Shown here piece by piece: positions 26,587 through 34,242 of a stretch of DNA of 64,000 nt (positions are counted from its first letter, which is position 1; every line of letters begins with the position of its first letter). The notes under the pieces were generated by a model. That model ran no database searches and was not told where the DNA came from. It saw only the letters and a program-made list of their open reading frames with translations. The stretch is taken from positions 62,001 to 126,000 of the forward strand of contig CAYJKH010000004.1 of NCBI GenBank assembly GCA_964371025.1. The letters are read 5' to 3'. Made by a program: the position numbers and the translations under genes. The stretch comes from CAYJDP01 sp964371025. GTDB lineage: Bacteria; Bacillota_I; Bacilli_A; RF39; UBA660.

Positions 26587-27855
26587 TTACTTTTTGCTAA
26601 TAATAAAAGATACTCCATTTTTTTCGTTTTTAATTGTAATATTATAATTAATTAAACTTAATGTTTTTTGGACAATAGATAATCCCAATCCAAACTGACC
26701 ATTAACACCTTTTCGAAAAGGTGAAAAAATTCCTGCTAAAAGTTTTTCTTCAATATTATCACCATCATTATAAACAATTAGTTTATTATTTTTAATAGTT
26801 ACTTTAATAACACTTTTAGCATATCTCATAGCATTAGAGAATAAATTGTCTAATATAGTTTCCCAGTATTCATCATTTCCTGTAAAATCAACCTTGTTTG
26901 GTACGTCTATTATAAACTCAATATTTTTATTTAAAAATCTAAATTTTTCTACTTCTTTTAATATTATAGCATTAATATCTACTTTTGTATTTAAAACATT
27001 TTTTCCATCACTTAAATAATCTAGTTTATTTAAATATAAAAGAGAATGTACTTTTTTTTCTAAAGAATCTATTTGCTCTTTAATAACTGCAATTGACTTA
27101 TCTTTATCTTCTATGCCGTCCTCACTAGCTTCAATGTATGACTTTATAACAGCAATTGGAGTTTTAAAGTCGTGTGATATATTTTGATACATTTGAGTAC
27201 GATAATTTTCTTGAGTTTTTAAAGAAAGTCTCATATCTTCCATAGCTAATAATAATGACTTAATCTCATCATCAATTGTAAAATCAATATTATGATCATA
27301 ATCATCCTTATCAATATTATCTATTTTCTCTTTTAGTTTTTCGATTTTTTTTATTATATAACTAGACCATAATACTAAAACCAACCCAATTAATAAACAG
27401 GTACCTAAAACAACAGGCATAATTCTACTAACTAAGGATGAGTAAGATGAATTAATATATTTATCATCTGTAATTGCTATCTTAGTTAAATTATCACTAA
27501 TAGTCTGATAATAGTAATATGTTCCTCCTCCTATTTCAATTTTTCCATAATCATCTGCTAAATATGAAATTAATTCTTCTTTGTCTTTATATTTAATAAC
27601 TTCATTTATATTATTACTAGTTAATATTTTTCCGTCAATAATATAAATAACAGCAACCTCACTATCTATTTCAACTGGAACTTGTTCATTTGTATTCATC
27701 ATTAATGGTTTAGATAAGTATGAATATAAACTACTTTCCGCTGCTGGTAAGATAAAATTAGGAAGTAATAGCCCAAGTGATAATGTTAAGATAACAAAGA
27801 TTAGTCCAATAATAATTAATAATTGTTTGGTTAGTTTTAATTTGTTATTTATCAT
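26587..27855 (-). CDS. Sensor histidine kinase
   Basis: 422 aa. Two membrane helices (about residues 13-33 and 142-166) flank an extracytoplasmic sensor of about 100 residues. HAMP-like linker, HisKA with the phosphorylated His in NISHDFKTPIAV (residue about 229), and HATPase boxes FSNAMRYA, NDGDN and GQFGLGLSIV. The signal is unknown. The start overlaps the regulator stop by four bases, so it is cotranscribed with the response regulator upstream on this strand. Confidence 0.9.
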   Translation of the reverse strand: MINNKLKLTKQLLIIIGLIFVILTLSLGLLLPNFILPAAESSLYSYLSKPLMMNTNEQVPVEIDSEVAVIYIIDGKILTSNNINEVIKYKDKEELISYLADDYGKIEIGGGTYYYYQTISDNLTKIAITDDKYINSSYSSLVSRIMPVVLGTCLLIGLVLVLWSSYIIKKIEKLKEKIDNIDKDDYDHNIDFTIDDEIKSLLLAMEDMRLSLKTQENYRTQMYQNISHDFKTPIAVIKSYIEASEDGIEDKDKSIAVIKEQIDSLEKKVHSLLYLNKLDYLSDGKNVLNTKVDINAIILKEVEKFRFLNKNIEFIIDVPNKVDFTGNDEYWETILDNLFSNAMRYAKSVIKVTIKNNKLIVYNDGDNIEEKLLAGIFSPFRKGVNGQFGLGLSIVQKTLSLINYNITIKNEKNGVSFIISKK

Positions 27856-28508
27856 ATTAATCTATACCCATATCCATATATAGCATCTATTTTTAAAATT
27901 GGCATTTTCTTTCTTAAACGTCTTACTAAATCATCTACTACTCTATCAGTTCCAAAGTAATCATTACCCCAAATTAAGTCTAACATATCTTCACGTGCAA
28001 AACTTTTATTCATGTTATTTATTAATAATACTAATAAATCAAACTCTAGTGTTGTTAATTTAATTTCTTCATCTTTTATCTTTACTATCCTTTTTTCAAT
28101 ATTAATAGAATAGTCTTCATAGTAAATAAAATCTTTTGAAGTCTTTTTATAAACTCTCTTCATTATTTTATCAACTCTTAAAACTAATTCCTTAGGGGAA
28201 TATGGTTTAGTTAAGTAATCATCACTCCCTAGTTCTAATCCTAATATTTTATCAATTTCTTGATCTCTTGCTGAGGTAAATATAACTGGTACTTCTTCAT
28301 TTTCTTTTCTAATTGCTTTTATAACGTCATATCCTGAAATATCATCTTCTAGCATAATATCTAAAATCCATAAATCAATTCTTTCTTTATAAGAAATAGC
28401 GTCACTTCCTTTAGTAAAACACACTACTTCATAATTATTTTTCTCTAAATATAATTTTATAATATTTTGAAGATCCAACTCATCTTCTACTAATCCTATT
28501 TTTTTCAT
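27852..28508 (-). CDS. OmpR-family response regulator
   Basis: 218 aa. Receiver domain with acidic pocket ED, phosphoacceptor Asp in WILDIML (residue about 54), T in IFTSARD and Lys in LTKPYSPKEL. C-terminal winged helix with LTTLEFDLLVLL and DDLVRRLRKKM and IYGYGYRLI fits OmpR/PhoB. First gene of the operon with the kinase. Target genes unknown. A TATAAT box lies about 30 bp upstream but the -35 is weak. Confidence 0.93.
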   Translation of the reverse strand: MKKIGLVEDELDLQNIIKLYLEKNNYEVVCFTKGSDAISYKERIDLWILDIMLEDDISGYDVIKAIRKENEEVPVIFTSARDQEIDKILGLELGSDDYLTKPYSPKELVLRVDKIMKRVYKKTSKDFIYYEDYSINIEKRIVKIKDEEIKLTTLEFDLLVLLINNMNKSFAREDMLDLIWGNDYFGTDRVVDDLVRRLRKKMPILKIDAIYGYGYRLI

Positions 28509-28734
28509 ATTATCTCCTATTAATTTCTAATTATATTATACTATAAAGTAGTATCTAAAATATAGAATAATTATGGGAAATTATGAAAAAAGATATATTT
28601 TCATATATCTTTGTACTCTTTTTATATCAACTCCATAATTCATATTTTTATTTATATACTTAACTTTTAAGTGAGAGGATAAAAAGTTAAGTTGTTCTTA
28701 TCTATATTCTTTTATTGTTCTATTATATGATCTA

Positions 28735-28775
28735 CCTCCTTTGATGAATTAAGTATATAAAATAATTACGGAGGG
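28735..28775 (+). promoter_or_regulatory. Shine-Dalgarno-masking pair
   Basis: CCTCC at 28735-28739 is complementary to GGAGG at 28770-28774, which precedes the small peptide. The surrounding GATCTACCTCCTTT closely resembles the 3' end of 16S rRNA (GATCACCTCCTTT). Would form a hairpin in the plus-strand RNA that blocks translation. Confidence 0.45.
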
Positions 28776-28781
28776 ATTATG

Positions 28782-28856
28782 ATGCAATTATGGGAAATTA
28801 TGAAAAAAGATATATTTTCATATATCTTTGTACTACTTATTATATCAACTCCATAA
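28782..28856 (+). CDS. Small hydrophobic peptide in the tandem repeat (candidate)
   Basis: 24-aa peptide MQLWEIMKKDIFSYIFVLLI then ISTP. Amphipathic start, then one short hydrophobic helix. RBS GGAGGG (28770-28775) has ideal six-base spacing to ATG 28782 (ATG 28779 is a close alternative). CCTCC 31 bases upstream (28735-28739) can pair with GGAGG and hide the site. Copy 1 has an altered frame after a one-base deletion, and copy 3 is truncated, so only copy 2 encodes an intact peptide. The layout resembles small type I toxins, but no antisense RNA promoter is identified. Confidence 0.4.
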   Translation: MQLWEIMKKDIFSYIFVLLIISTP

Positions 28857-29020
28857 TTCATATTTTTATTTATATACTTAACTTTTAAGTGAGAGGATAA
28901 AAAGTTAAGTTGTTCTTATCTATATTCTTTTATTGTTCTATTATATGATCTACCTCCTTTGATGAATTAAGTATATAAAATAATTATGGAGATATTATGA
29001 TTCAATTATGGGAAATTATG

Positions 29021-29046
29021 AAAAAAAAGAACTTTACGTTCTTTTT
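29021..29046 (-). terminator. Terminator of queH
   Basis: Minus strand stem AAAAAGAAC / GTTCTTTTT (29038-29046 with 29024-29032) and T run. It overlaps the queH stop and abuts the partial third repeat. Confidence 0.75.
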
Positions 29047-29627
29047 GAAAATTCACAACCACAGTAGGTTTGTCTATACAAATTTAATTCCCTAGATTTA
29101 GCAATACTATTTATATAACCATTACTCTTTTTAAAATCAGCATATAAAAATTTCACATTATATTCATTATTAAGGATTTCTCCAATCTCGTTTATCCACT
29201 TACTATTTTTTCTAGGACTTATTGATAAAACGGTTGAAAAATAGTCATAATTATTATCTTTTGCATACTTAACAGTATTTTCTAATCGTAACTTATAACA
29301 TAAATAACATCTCTTACCACCTTCATTATGAGTCTCATATCCTTTTACTTCATTATAAAATTCATTTGAATTATAGTTTGCTTTTATTAAATTAACTTTA
29401 AACTTATAATTACTTTTTTTTAAGATTTTCTCTAGTTCATTTAGTCTAATATCATATTCTTCTTTATCCGTTATATTAGGATTATAATAAAATATAGTAA
29501 CTTTGAAATGATTTGCTACAATATCTAAAACAGTTGTTGAACATGGTGCACAACAAGCATGTAGTAATAGTGTTTTACCATAACTATCATCATTAATTTG
29601 TTCATTCATTATTTTTTCATAATTCAT
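29034..29627 (-). CDS. queH: Epoxyqueuosine reductase QueH
   Basis: Iron-sulfur enzyme that reduces epoxyqueuosine to queuosine in tRNA, an alternative to QueG. Conserved cysteine motifs: HACCAPCST near the N-terminus, GKRCYLCYKLRL in the middle and YRQTYCGCEF at the end. 197 aa. The upstream TTG at 29648 lacks a site; AGAGGT before ATG 29627 sets the start. Directly follows a dCMP deaminase gene. Confidence 0.88.
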   Translation of the reverse strand: MNYEKIMNEQINDDSYGKTLLLHACCAPCSTTVLDIVANHFKVTIFYYNPNITDKEEYDIRLNELEKILKKSNYKFKVNLIKANYNSNEFYNEVKGYETHNEGGKRCYLCYKLRLENTVKYAKDNNYDYFSTVLSISPRKNSKWINEIGEILNNEYNVKFLYADFKKSNGYINSIAKSRELNLYRQTYCGCEFSKRT

Positions 29628-29637
29628 ATATACCTCT

Positions 29638-30147
29638 TTATTTAACAATTGCCTCGATATCTGGTTCTAATGAAATAGATATTTTTTTAGAAATTGGTTC
29701 TAGTTTAGTTATTTTAATATTACATTTTTCTAGTAATTTTTTACTTACAATATTATTATCTGATTTACTATATTTATCTGATAAGTAAATAACTTCCTTT
29801 ATACCAGATTGAATAATAGCTTTAGCACATTCGTTACAAGGGAATAAATCAACATAAATCCTTGCATTTTTTAAATCTTCTCTTGCTCCAGCATAATTTA
29901 AAATAGCATTTAATTCCGCATGACAAACATAAGCATACTTCGTATCTACAAAATCACCTTCTCTTCCCCATGGAAATTCATTATCATTAAAACCATTAGG
30001 AGTTCCATTATAACCAACTGATAAAATTCTATTTTCTTTGTTTACAATACATGCTCCAACTTTTGTGCTAGGATCTTTACTACGACAGGCACTAAGTTTT
30101 GCAATTGCCATAAAATATTCATCCCAAGATATATTATTTTTTTTCAT
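29638..30147 (-). CDS. dCMP deaminase (ComEB family)
   Basis: Zinc-dependent deaminase of dCMP to dUMP, supplying thymidylate. Zinc site CHAELNAI (His and Glu) and PCNECAK (two Cys), with VGACIVNKENRILSVGYNG and TPNGF around it. 169 aa. RBS AGAGGTTT. Operon partner of queH. Homologues in Bacillus are encoded next to competence genes, but no competence context is here. It links to tmk functionally, not by position. Confidence 0.9.
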   Translation of the reverse strand: MKKNNISWDEYFMAIAKLSACRSKDPSTKVGACIVNKENRILSVGYNGTPNGFNDNEFPWGREGDFVDTKYAYVCHAELNAILNYAGAREDLKNARIYVDLFPCNECAKAIIQSGIKEVIYLSDKYSKSDNNIVSKKLLEKCNIKITKLEPISKKISISLEPDIEAIVK

Positions 30148-30248
30148 ATAAACCTCTTTTCTTTCATAAATATTTTATCATATAAATTTATAAAAAACAT
30201 AAATTTATTAATAATATATGATATAATGATAATAATTGAGAGGTTTTT

Positions 30249-30959
30249 ATGTATTTATTTTTTTCTTATATATTTTTATTATATTTTATATATTCTGTAT
30301 TAGGATATGTTATTGAAGTTCTTCATTTACTATATGACAAAAAGAAATTTATTTATAGTAGAGGATTTCTACTAGGGCCATATATTCCAATATTTGGAAT
30401 TGGAGCTTTACTTATTACTTCTATTCTTAGTAAATATAGTAATGATTTATTTACAGTGTTTATAATGAGTATTGCTTTATGCGGAATCTTAGAGTATCTT
30501 ACTAGTTATTTTATGGAAAAAATATTTGGTCTTAGATGGTGGGATTACTCAACTCACAAATATAACCTTAATGGTAGAATTTCTTTATCAGTATTAATTG
30601 GTTTTGGACTTGCTGGAGTTATTTTAGTAAGCTTTATTAATCCTTTTGTTTATAGTTATATTCATAGTATCGATCCTTTAATTATAATGATTATAGCATC
30701 AATTTTAGCTATTTTATTTTTAATAGATTTTGCAATTTGTACTTATGCAACATTTTTATTGAAGGAAAAAATTGAATCCAATGTTATTACTGATAATACT
30801 AGTGAAATTAAAGATTGTCTTAAAAAACTTCTAACTGAATCTAATATATTATACAAACATATTCTTAGAGCATTCCCAAATATTATTAGTATTAATATTA
30901 ATAAATTAGCAAAATTAAATAGACTTAGATTACCTAAAATAAAAAAAACTAGTAAATAG
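30249..30959 (+). CDS. Putative membrane protein of the ABC-transporter type IV (PF06541) family
   Basis: 236 aa with five or six hydrophobic segments (about 2-20, 45-70, 75-92, 113-135, 148-172) and GYVIEVLHLLYDKK plus RGFLLGPYIPIFGIGALL, then SYFMEKIFGLRWWDYSTHKYNLNGRISL, which is the PF06541 signature. C-terminal 60 residues are basic and soluble. Called a putative transporter permease in databases; function unknown. RBS GAGAGG; TATAAT near 30222 upstream. Confidence 0.8.
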   Translation: MYLFFSYIFLLYFIYSVLGYVIEVLHLLYDKKKFIYSRGFLLGPYIPIFGIGALLITSILSKYSNDLFTVFIMSIALCGILEYLTSYFMEKIFGLRWWDYSTHKYNLNGRISLSVLIGFGLAGVILVSFINPFVYSYIHSIDPLIIMIIASILAILFLIDFAICTYATFLLKEKIESNVITDNTSEIKDCLKKLLTESNILYKHILRAFPNIISININKLAKLNRLRLPKIKKTSK

Positions 30960-30967
30960 TTTTTTTA
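30942..30967. terminator. Bidirectional terminator
   Basis: Stem AAAAAAACTA (30942-30951) / TAGTTTTTTT (30957-30966), GTAAA loop. Confidence 0.7.
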
Positions 30968-31216
30968 TTTTATTATAAATATTGTCATACCTGTATTAAA
31001 GTTATCAATTTTATAACTTAAGATATTTTTATTTTCTTTTAAGGTTTGTTGAGTTGCTTTTTTCAAAATCCCCTCTCCTTCACCGTGTACTATTATTCCT
31101 TGTTTTTCTTTTAAGATAATACAGTCGTTAATAAAAGCATTTATTAATACTCTTGAACTATCTCTTGTTTCTCCATGTATATCAAGACTTGGAAAACTAT
31201 TATAAAAATTTATCAT
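30965..31216 (-). CDS. Solo Smr-domain protein
   Basis: 83 aa consisting of one Smr domain: SLDIHGETRDSSRVLINAF at the start and IVHGEGEGILKKATQQTL in the middle (LDLHG and HGKGEG motifs). Smr domains nick or bind DNA/RNA; a stand-alone one may act in RNA cleavage. It overlaps the lipoprotein gene upstream by 4 bases. No MutS2 in the window. Confidence 0.82.
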   Translation of the reverse strand: MINFYNSFPSLDIHGETRDSSRVLINAFINDCIILKEKQGIIVHGEGEGILKKATQQTLKENKNILSYKIDNFNTGMTIFIIK

Positions 31217-31707
31217 TTATTCTCCTTTGTAGTATAAACAGCATCTTTTATTCTATATGAGTATACCATACCATCTTCTTCATATATTTCAAATTCTCCA
31301 TAAATAGTTGTATTAGTATCTAGTGGTGGATAATCAAGTCCATCTTTAAGAATGAATTCTAATCCTTGAGCACAACATGCTGTTGCATCAGTAATAATAA
31401 TTACATGAATATCTTCAACTCCCGTATTGTAAGTAGAATATCTTCCTTCTAATTTAATCGTTTTTCCAACAGCGCTTTTTGGATCATTTACAATGTCATA
31501 AACTTCTCCAAAAACCATTGTACTACTTAGAGTAGTTAGATTTATATCTATATCATCCTCAGATATATTGACATTGTATTTTTCTTGAAAATCATTTTCA
31601 ATCGGAGCTTCTACACCTTCTGGAACAATTGTTTTTATATCATTATTAGTACTAACAGTGCATCCAGTTAATAAAAATAATATTAATAATATATTAAGTA
31701 TTTTCAT
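31213..31707 (-). CDS. Lipoprotein linked to zinc uptake
   Basis: 164 aa. Signal peptide ends in the lipobox LFLLTGC. The mature part has a beta-rich domain with FGEVYDIVNDPKSAVGKTIKLEG and a striking DATACCAQGLEF motif (paired Cys) followed by DGLDYPPLDTNTTIYGEF. The C-C pair may bind a metal. It sits right after znuB in the zinc operon (3-base gap), so a role in metal delivery is likely but not shown. I recall similar proteins near zinc transporters in Bacillota; family name not certain. Confidence 0.65.
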   Translation of the reverse strand: MKILNILLILFLLTGCTVSTNNDIKTIVPEGVEAPIENDFQEKYNVNISEDDIDINLTTLSSTMVFGEVYDIVNDPKSAVGKTIKLEGRYSTYNTGVEDIHVIIITDATACCAQGLEFILKDGLDYPPLDTNTTIYGEFEIYEEDGMVYSYRIKDAVYTTKENK

Positions 31708-31710
31708 TGA

Positions 31711-32547
31711 TTATCTCCTTTTAATAAACCCTAGTATAAAAAATAATATAAATACAATAATATTAATAGCTACTATTGTAGACCCTACTGGTGTTCCTAC
31801 TAGGATTGCTGTGATTATTCCAATTAATGTTGCTAATACTCCTACAACAGCAGAAGTTATTACAGTGCCTTTATATGATTTATTTATACTTAAGGCTGAT
31901 AGTGCTGGGAATATTATTAGAGCAGATATTAGTAGTGTTCCGACTAAGTTCATAGCCAGAACTACAATAACTGCAATCATTACTGCTAATAATAAATTAT
32001 AATTATTAGTTTTAGTTCCAATTACTTTAGAAAAATCCTCATCAAATGTTGTTGCAAATATTTTATTAAAAAATATTATAAATAAACTAATTACAATAAT
32101 TGATAAAATAATACAAGTAATAACTTCTATACTTGATAAAGTAAGAATTGAGGTTGAACCAAATAATGTTACACATACATCTCCAGCTAAATTAGTAGAT
32201 ACTGGAAATATATTCATCAATAAATATCCAATTGCCATAAATGATACAGATATCATAGCAATAACGGCGTCTCCATTAATTTTTTTATTATTACCTGTTC
32301 TAAGAATAAAAATTGCTGCAATTATAGTAATTATTAAAGTAATAATCATATTGTCGATAAATCCTATTAACATAGCCATTACTAAAGCCCCAAAGGCAAC
32401 ATGAGACAGTCCATCTCCAATAAAAGAATATCTTCTTAAAACAAGAGTTACTCCTAAAAGTGATGCACAAAGCGCAATTAAAACTCCTACAATTAAAGCA
32501 TACGCTACAAAAGGATAAGTTAAATATTCAAATAATTTATCTATCAT
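31711..32547 (-). CDS. znuB: Zinc ABC transporter permease
   Basis: ABC-3 family permease with about eight membrane segments: AYALIVGVLIALCASLLG, DGLSHVAFGALVMAML, and later LVGTLLISALIIFPALSALS and a C-terminal hydrophobic end. AGGAGG before ATG 32547 (MIDKLFEYLTYPF) sets the start 11 bp inside the znuC stop; the longer frame upstream is the znuC overlap. Passes Zn or Mn across the membrane with ZnuA and ZnuC. Confidence 0.9.
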   Translation of the reverse strand: MIDKLFEYLTYPFVAYALIVGVLIALCASLLGVTLVLRRYSFIGDGLSHVAFGALVMAMLIGFIDNMIITLIITIIAAIFILRTGNNKKINGDAVIAMISVSFMAIGYLLMNIFPVSTNLAGDVCVTLFGSTSILTLSSIEVITCIILSIIVISLFIIFFNKIFATTFDEDFSKVIGTKTNNYNLLLAVMIAVIVVLAMNLVGTLLISALIIFPALSALSINKSYKGTVITSAVVGVLATLIGIITAILVGTPVGSTIVAINIIVFILFFILGFIKRR

Positions 32548-33235
32548 ATTTTTCCTCCTGTAACAATTTATAAGCTTTATATTTATTACTTTTAAGATAT
32601 TTTTCTTTACATAAACACATTGAATCATCTCCAACATGTAGGATATGAGTAGCATACTTTATTGCATTATCAATATCGTGAGAAATCATAATAATAGTTT
32701 TTCCTTCTTTATGTAATTTTTCTAATATATTATACATTCCAACTTTAGCAGATGGATCTAAAGCATTAATCGGCTCATCTAAGACTAATATATTATCATT
32801 TAAACATAATGCACGAGCCAGTAATACTTTTTGTTTTTCACCGCCACTTAAATCTTTAAATTGTTTATTTACTAGTTTTGAAATATTTAGTTTCTTTAAA
32901 ATTTCAATAACTTTTTCTTTTTCAGATTTTTTATAAAACAATTTAAAATTACCACTACTTTGAAACCCAGTTAATACTACTTCCATAACAGTAGCAGGAA
33001 AATTTTGTCCAATATTATTTTGTTGAGGAAGATATCCTATTTTTAGATTATTAGTCTTAATTTCTCCACTAAGGGGCTTTAATAGTCCAATAATTGTTTT
33101 AATCAAAGTAGATTTACCACTTCCATTTTCTCCTAAAATAACTAAAAACTCATTATCATTAATAGTTAAATTAATGTTTTTTAAAATTACTTTATCATAT
33201 CCAACGCTTAAATTTTCACATACAATCTTTTCCAT
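32537..33235 (-). CDS. znuC: Zinc ABC transporter ATP-binding protein
   Basis: 232 aa. Walker A GENGSGKSTLIK, Q loop, ABC signature LSGGEKQKVLLARAL, Walker B LVLDEPINALDPSA and H loop MISHD. Start ATG 33235 (MEKIVCENL) next to the znuA stop; an upstream GTG at 33247 would give a longer N-terminus but no better site. Middle gene of the zinc operon. Confidence 0.93.
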   Translation of the reverse strand: MEKIVCENLSVGYDKVILKNINLTINDNEFLVILGENGSGKSTLIKTIIGLLKPLSGEIKTNNLKIGYLPQQNNIGQNFPATVMEVVLTGFQSSGNFKLFYKKSEKEKVIEILKKLNISKLVNKQFKDLSGGEKQKVLLARALCLNDNILVLDEPINALDPSAKVGMYNILEKLHKEGKTIIMISHDIDNAIKYATHILHVGDDSMCLCKEKYLKSNKYKAYKLLQEEKYDR

Positions 33236-33236
33236 A

Positions 33237-34199
33237 TTAATTACCACTTAAAGCTTTCTTAATAACTTCTAAATTATCTTCCATAACTGATAAATAACTA
33301 GTATTTTTTAAGTCGCTTTCTTTTATACTTTGTAAAGAATTTAAAGTTAATATCTGAACTTTTTCTTTAGCAGCATTATTTATCGCTTCTGGAATATTGT
33401 GATTGCGATCTGTTAAATCAATAATATATGAAATTCCATTATTTATTTCATCACTTAATTCTTTAATAACCTCAAAACTTGCTTCACTTTCTGTAGAACA
33501 TCCACTTAAAGCGCTATGAACTTTTATATCATAATCATTTGTTAAATAAACAAAAGGGAATCTATCGCCAAAAAGTAAAGTATCTTCCCTACTTTCACTA
33601 ATTGTTTTAGCATACTCTTCTTCTAATTCTTTAATTTTATTTATATATAAATCACGATTTTCTTCATATAATTTACTATTAGCTTCATCTATTTTAATTA
33701 TACTATTTGTTATATCATTAACAAATATTTCAGCATTCATTAAAGATAGCCAAACATGTTCATCATAATGTCCAATATCATTAGAATGTTCATGCTCATC
33801 ATGATTTTCTTCTTCGTGGTGTTCGTGCTCTTCAATGATTGCTTTATCTCCTAAAATAGATAATAAATTAACTACTTCGATATCTTTATTTTTACTTGTT
33901 TCTAAAACATCATAAACCCATTCTTCACTTTCACCACCAACATAAACAAATAAATCAGCATTATTAATAGCTACTATATCTTCTGTTGTTGCTTGATAGC
34001 TATGAAAATCAATTCCAGTATCTCCAAGAAGGGTTATTTCAATATTATCACTACCATTAGTTATTTCATTTATCCAATCATATGTTGGATATATCGTTGT
34101 TACAATACTTAGTTTATCATTATTTTCCTTATCATTAGAACATCCTGTTACTAATATTATTAAACAGATAATTGATAACATATTTATTATTTTTTTCAT
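33237..34199 (-). CDS. znuA: Zinc-binding lipoprotein of ABC transporter
   Basis: 320-aa solute-binding lipoprotein, lipobox LILVTGC. Metal site: His in DFHSYQATT, His in DEHVWLSL, a third in GCSTESEAS region and acidic residue at the end; between the first two is a His/Glu-rich loop (EEHEHHEEENHDEHEHS) typical of zinc rather than manganese binders. GGAG before ATG 34199 sets the start. The upstream palindrome at 34223-34241 may be an operator. Confidence 0.92.
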   Translation of the reverse strand: MKKIINMLSIICLIILVTGCSNDKENNDKLSIVTTIYPTYDWINEITNGSDNIEITLLGDTGIDFHSYQATTEDIVAINNADLFVYVGGESEEWVYDVLETSKNKDIEVVNLLSILGDKAIIEEHEHHEEENHDEHEHSNDIGHYDEHVWLSLMNAEIFVNDITNSIIKIDEANSKLYEENRDLYINKIKELEEEYAKTISESREDTLLFGDRFPFVYLTNDYDIKVHSALSGCSTESEASFEVIKELSDEINNGISYIIDLTDRNHNIPEAINNAAKEKVQILTLNSLQSIKESDLKNTSYLSVMEDNLEVIKKALSGN

Positions 34200-34222
34200 A
34201 TTTTTCTCCATTCTTTTATAAT

Positions 34223-34241
34223 TTATTATATCATATAATAA
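34223..34241 (-). promoter_or_regulatory. Palindrome upstream of znuA (candidate operator)
   Basis: Perfect 9-1-9 palindrome TTATTATAT-C-ATATAATAA. It overlaps a TATAAT -10 on the minus strand. Fur-family repressors (Zur, PerR) bind near-palindromes of this size, but the local AT bias makes chance possible. Confidence 0.35.
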
Positions 34242-34242
34242 T

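Larger units (their letters stand above)
28569..29026. repeat. 218-bp tandem repeat, 2.1 copies
   Basis: Copy 1 28569-28785 (217 bp, one base deleted), copy 2 28786-29003 (218 bp), copy 3 29004-29026 only the first 23 bp, cut off against the queH terminator. Copies are almost identical. Each full unit holds: a hairpin built on AAAGATATA (28806-28829 in copy 2), an 11-bp stem hairpin (28876-28910) whose loop contains GAGAGG, an anti-Shine-Dalgarno-like TACCTCCTTT (28733-28742; copy 2 28951-28960), and then GGAGGG before an ATG. It is the only gene-free stretch over 300 bases in the window apart from 18326-18654. Copy boundaries are defined at the AATTATGGGAAATTATG motif. Confidence 0.95.

Noticed and set aside
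28569..29026. CRISPR or insertion-sequence remnant
   Set aside because: Only 2.1 copies of a 218-bp unit, no spacers, no transposase or terminal inverted repeats.
32547..32655. Long N-terminus of ZnuB
   Set aside because: It is the end of znuC in another frame; AGGAGG marks ATG 32547.
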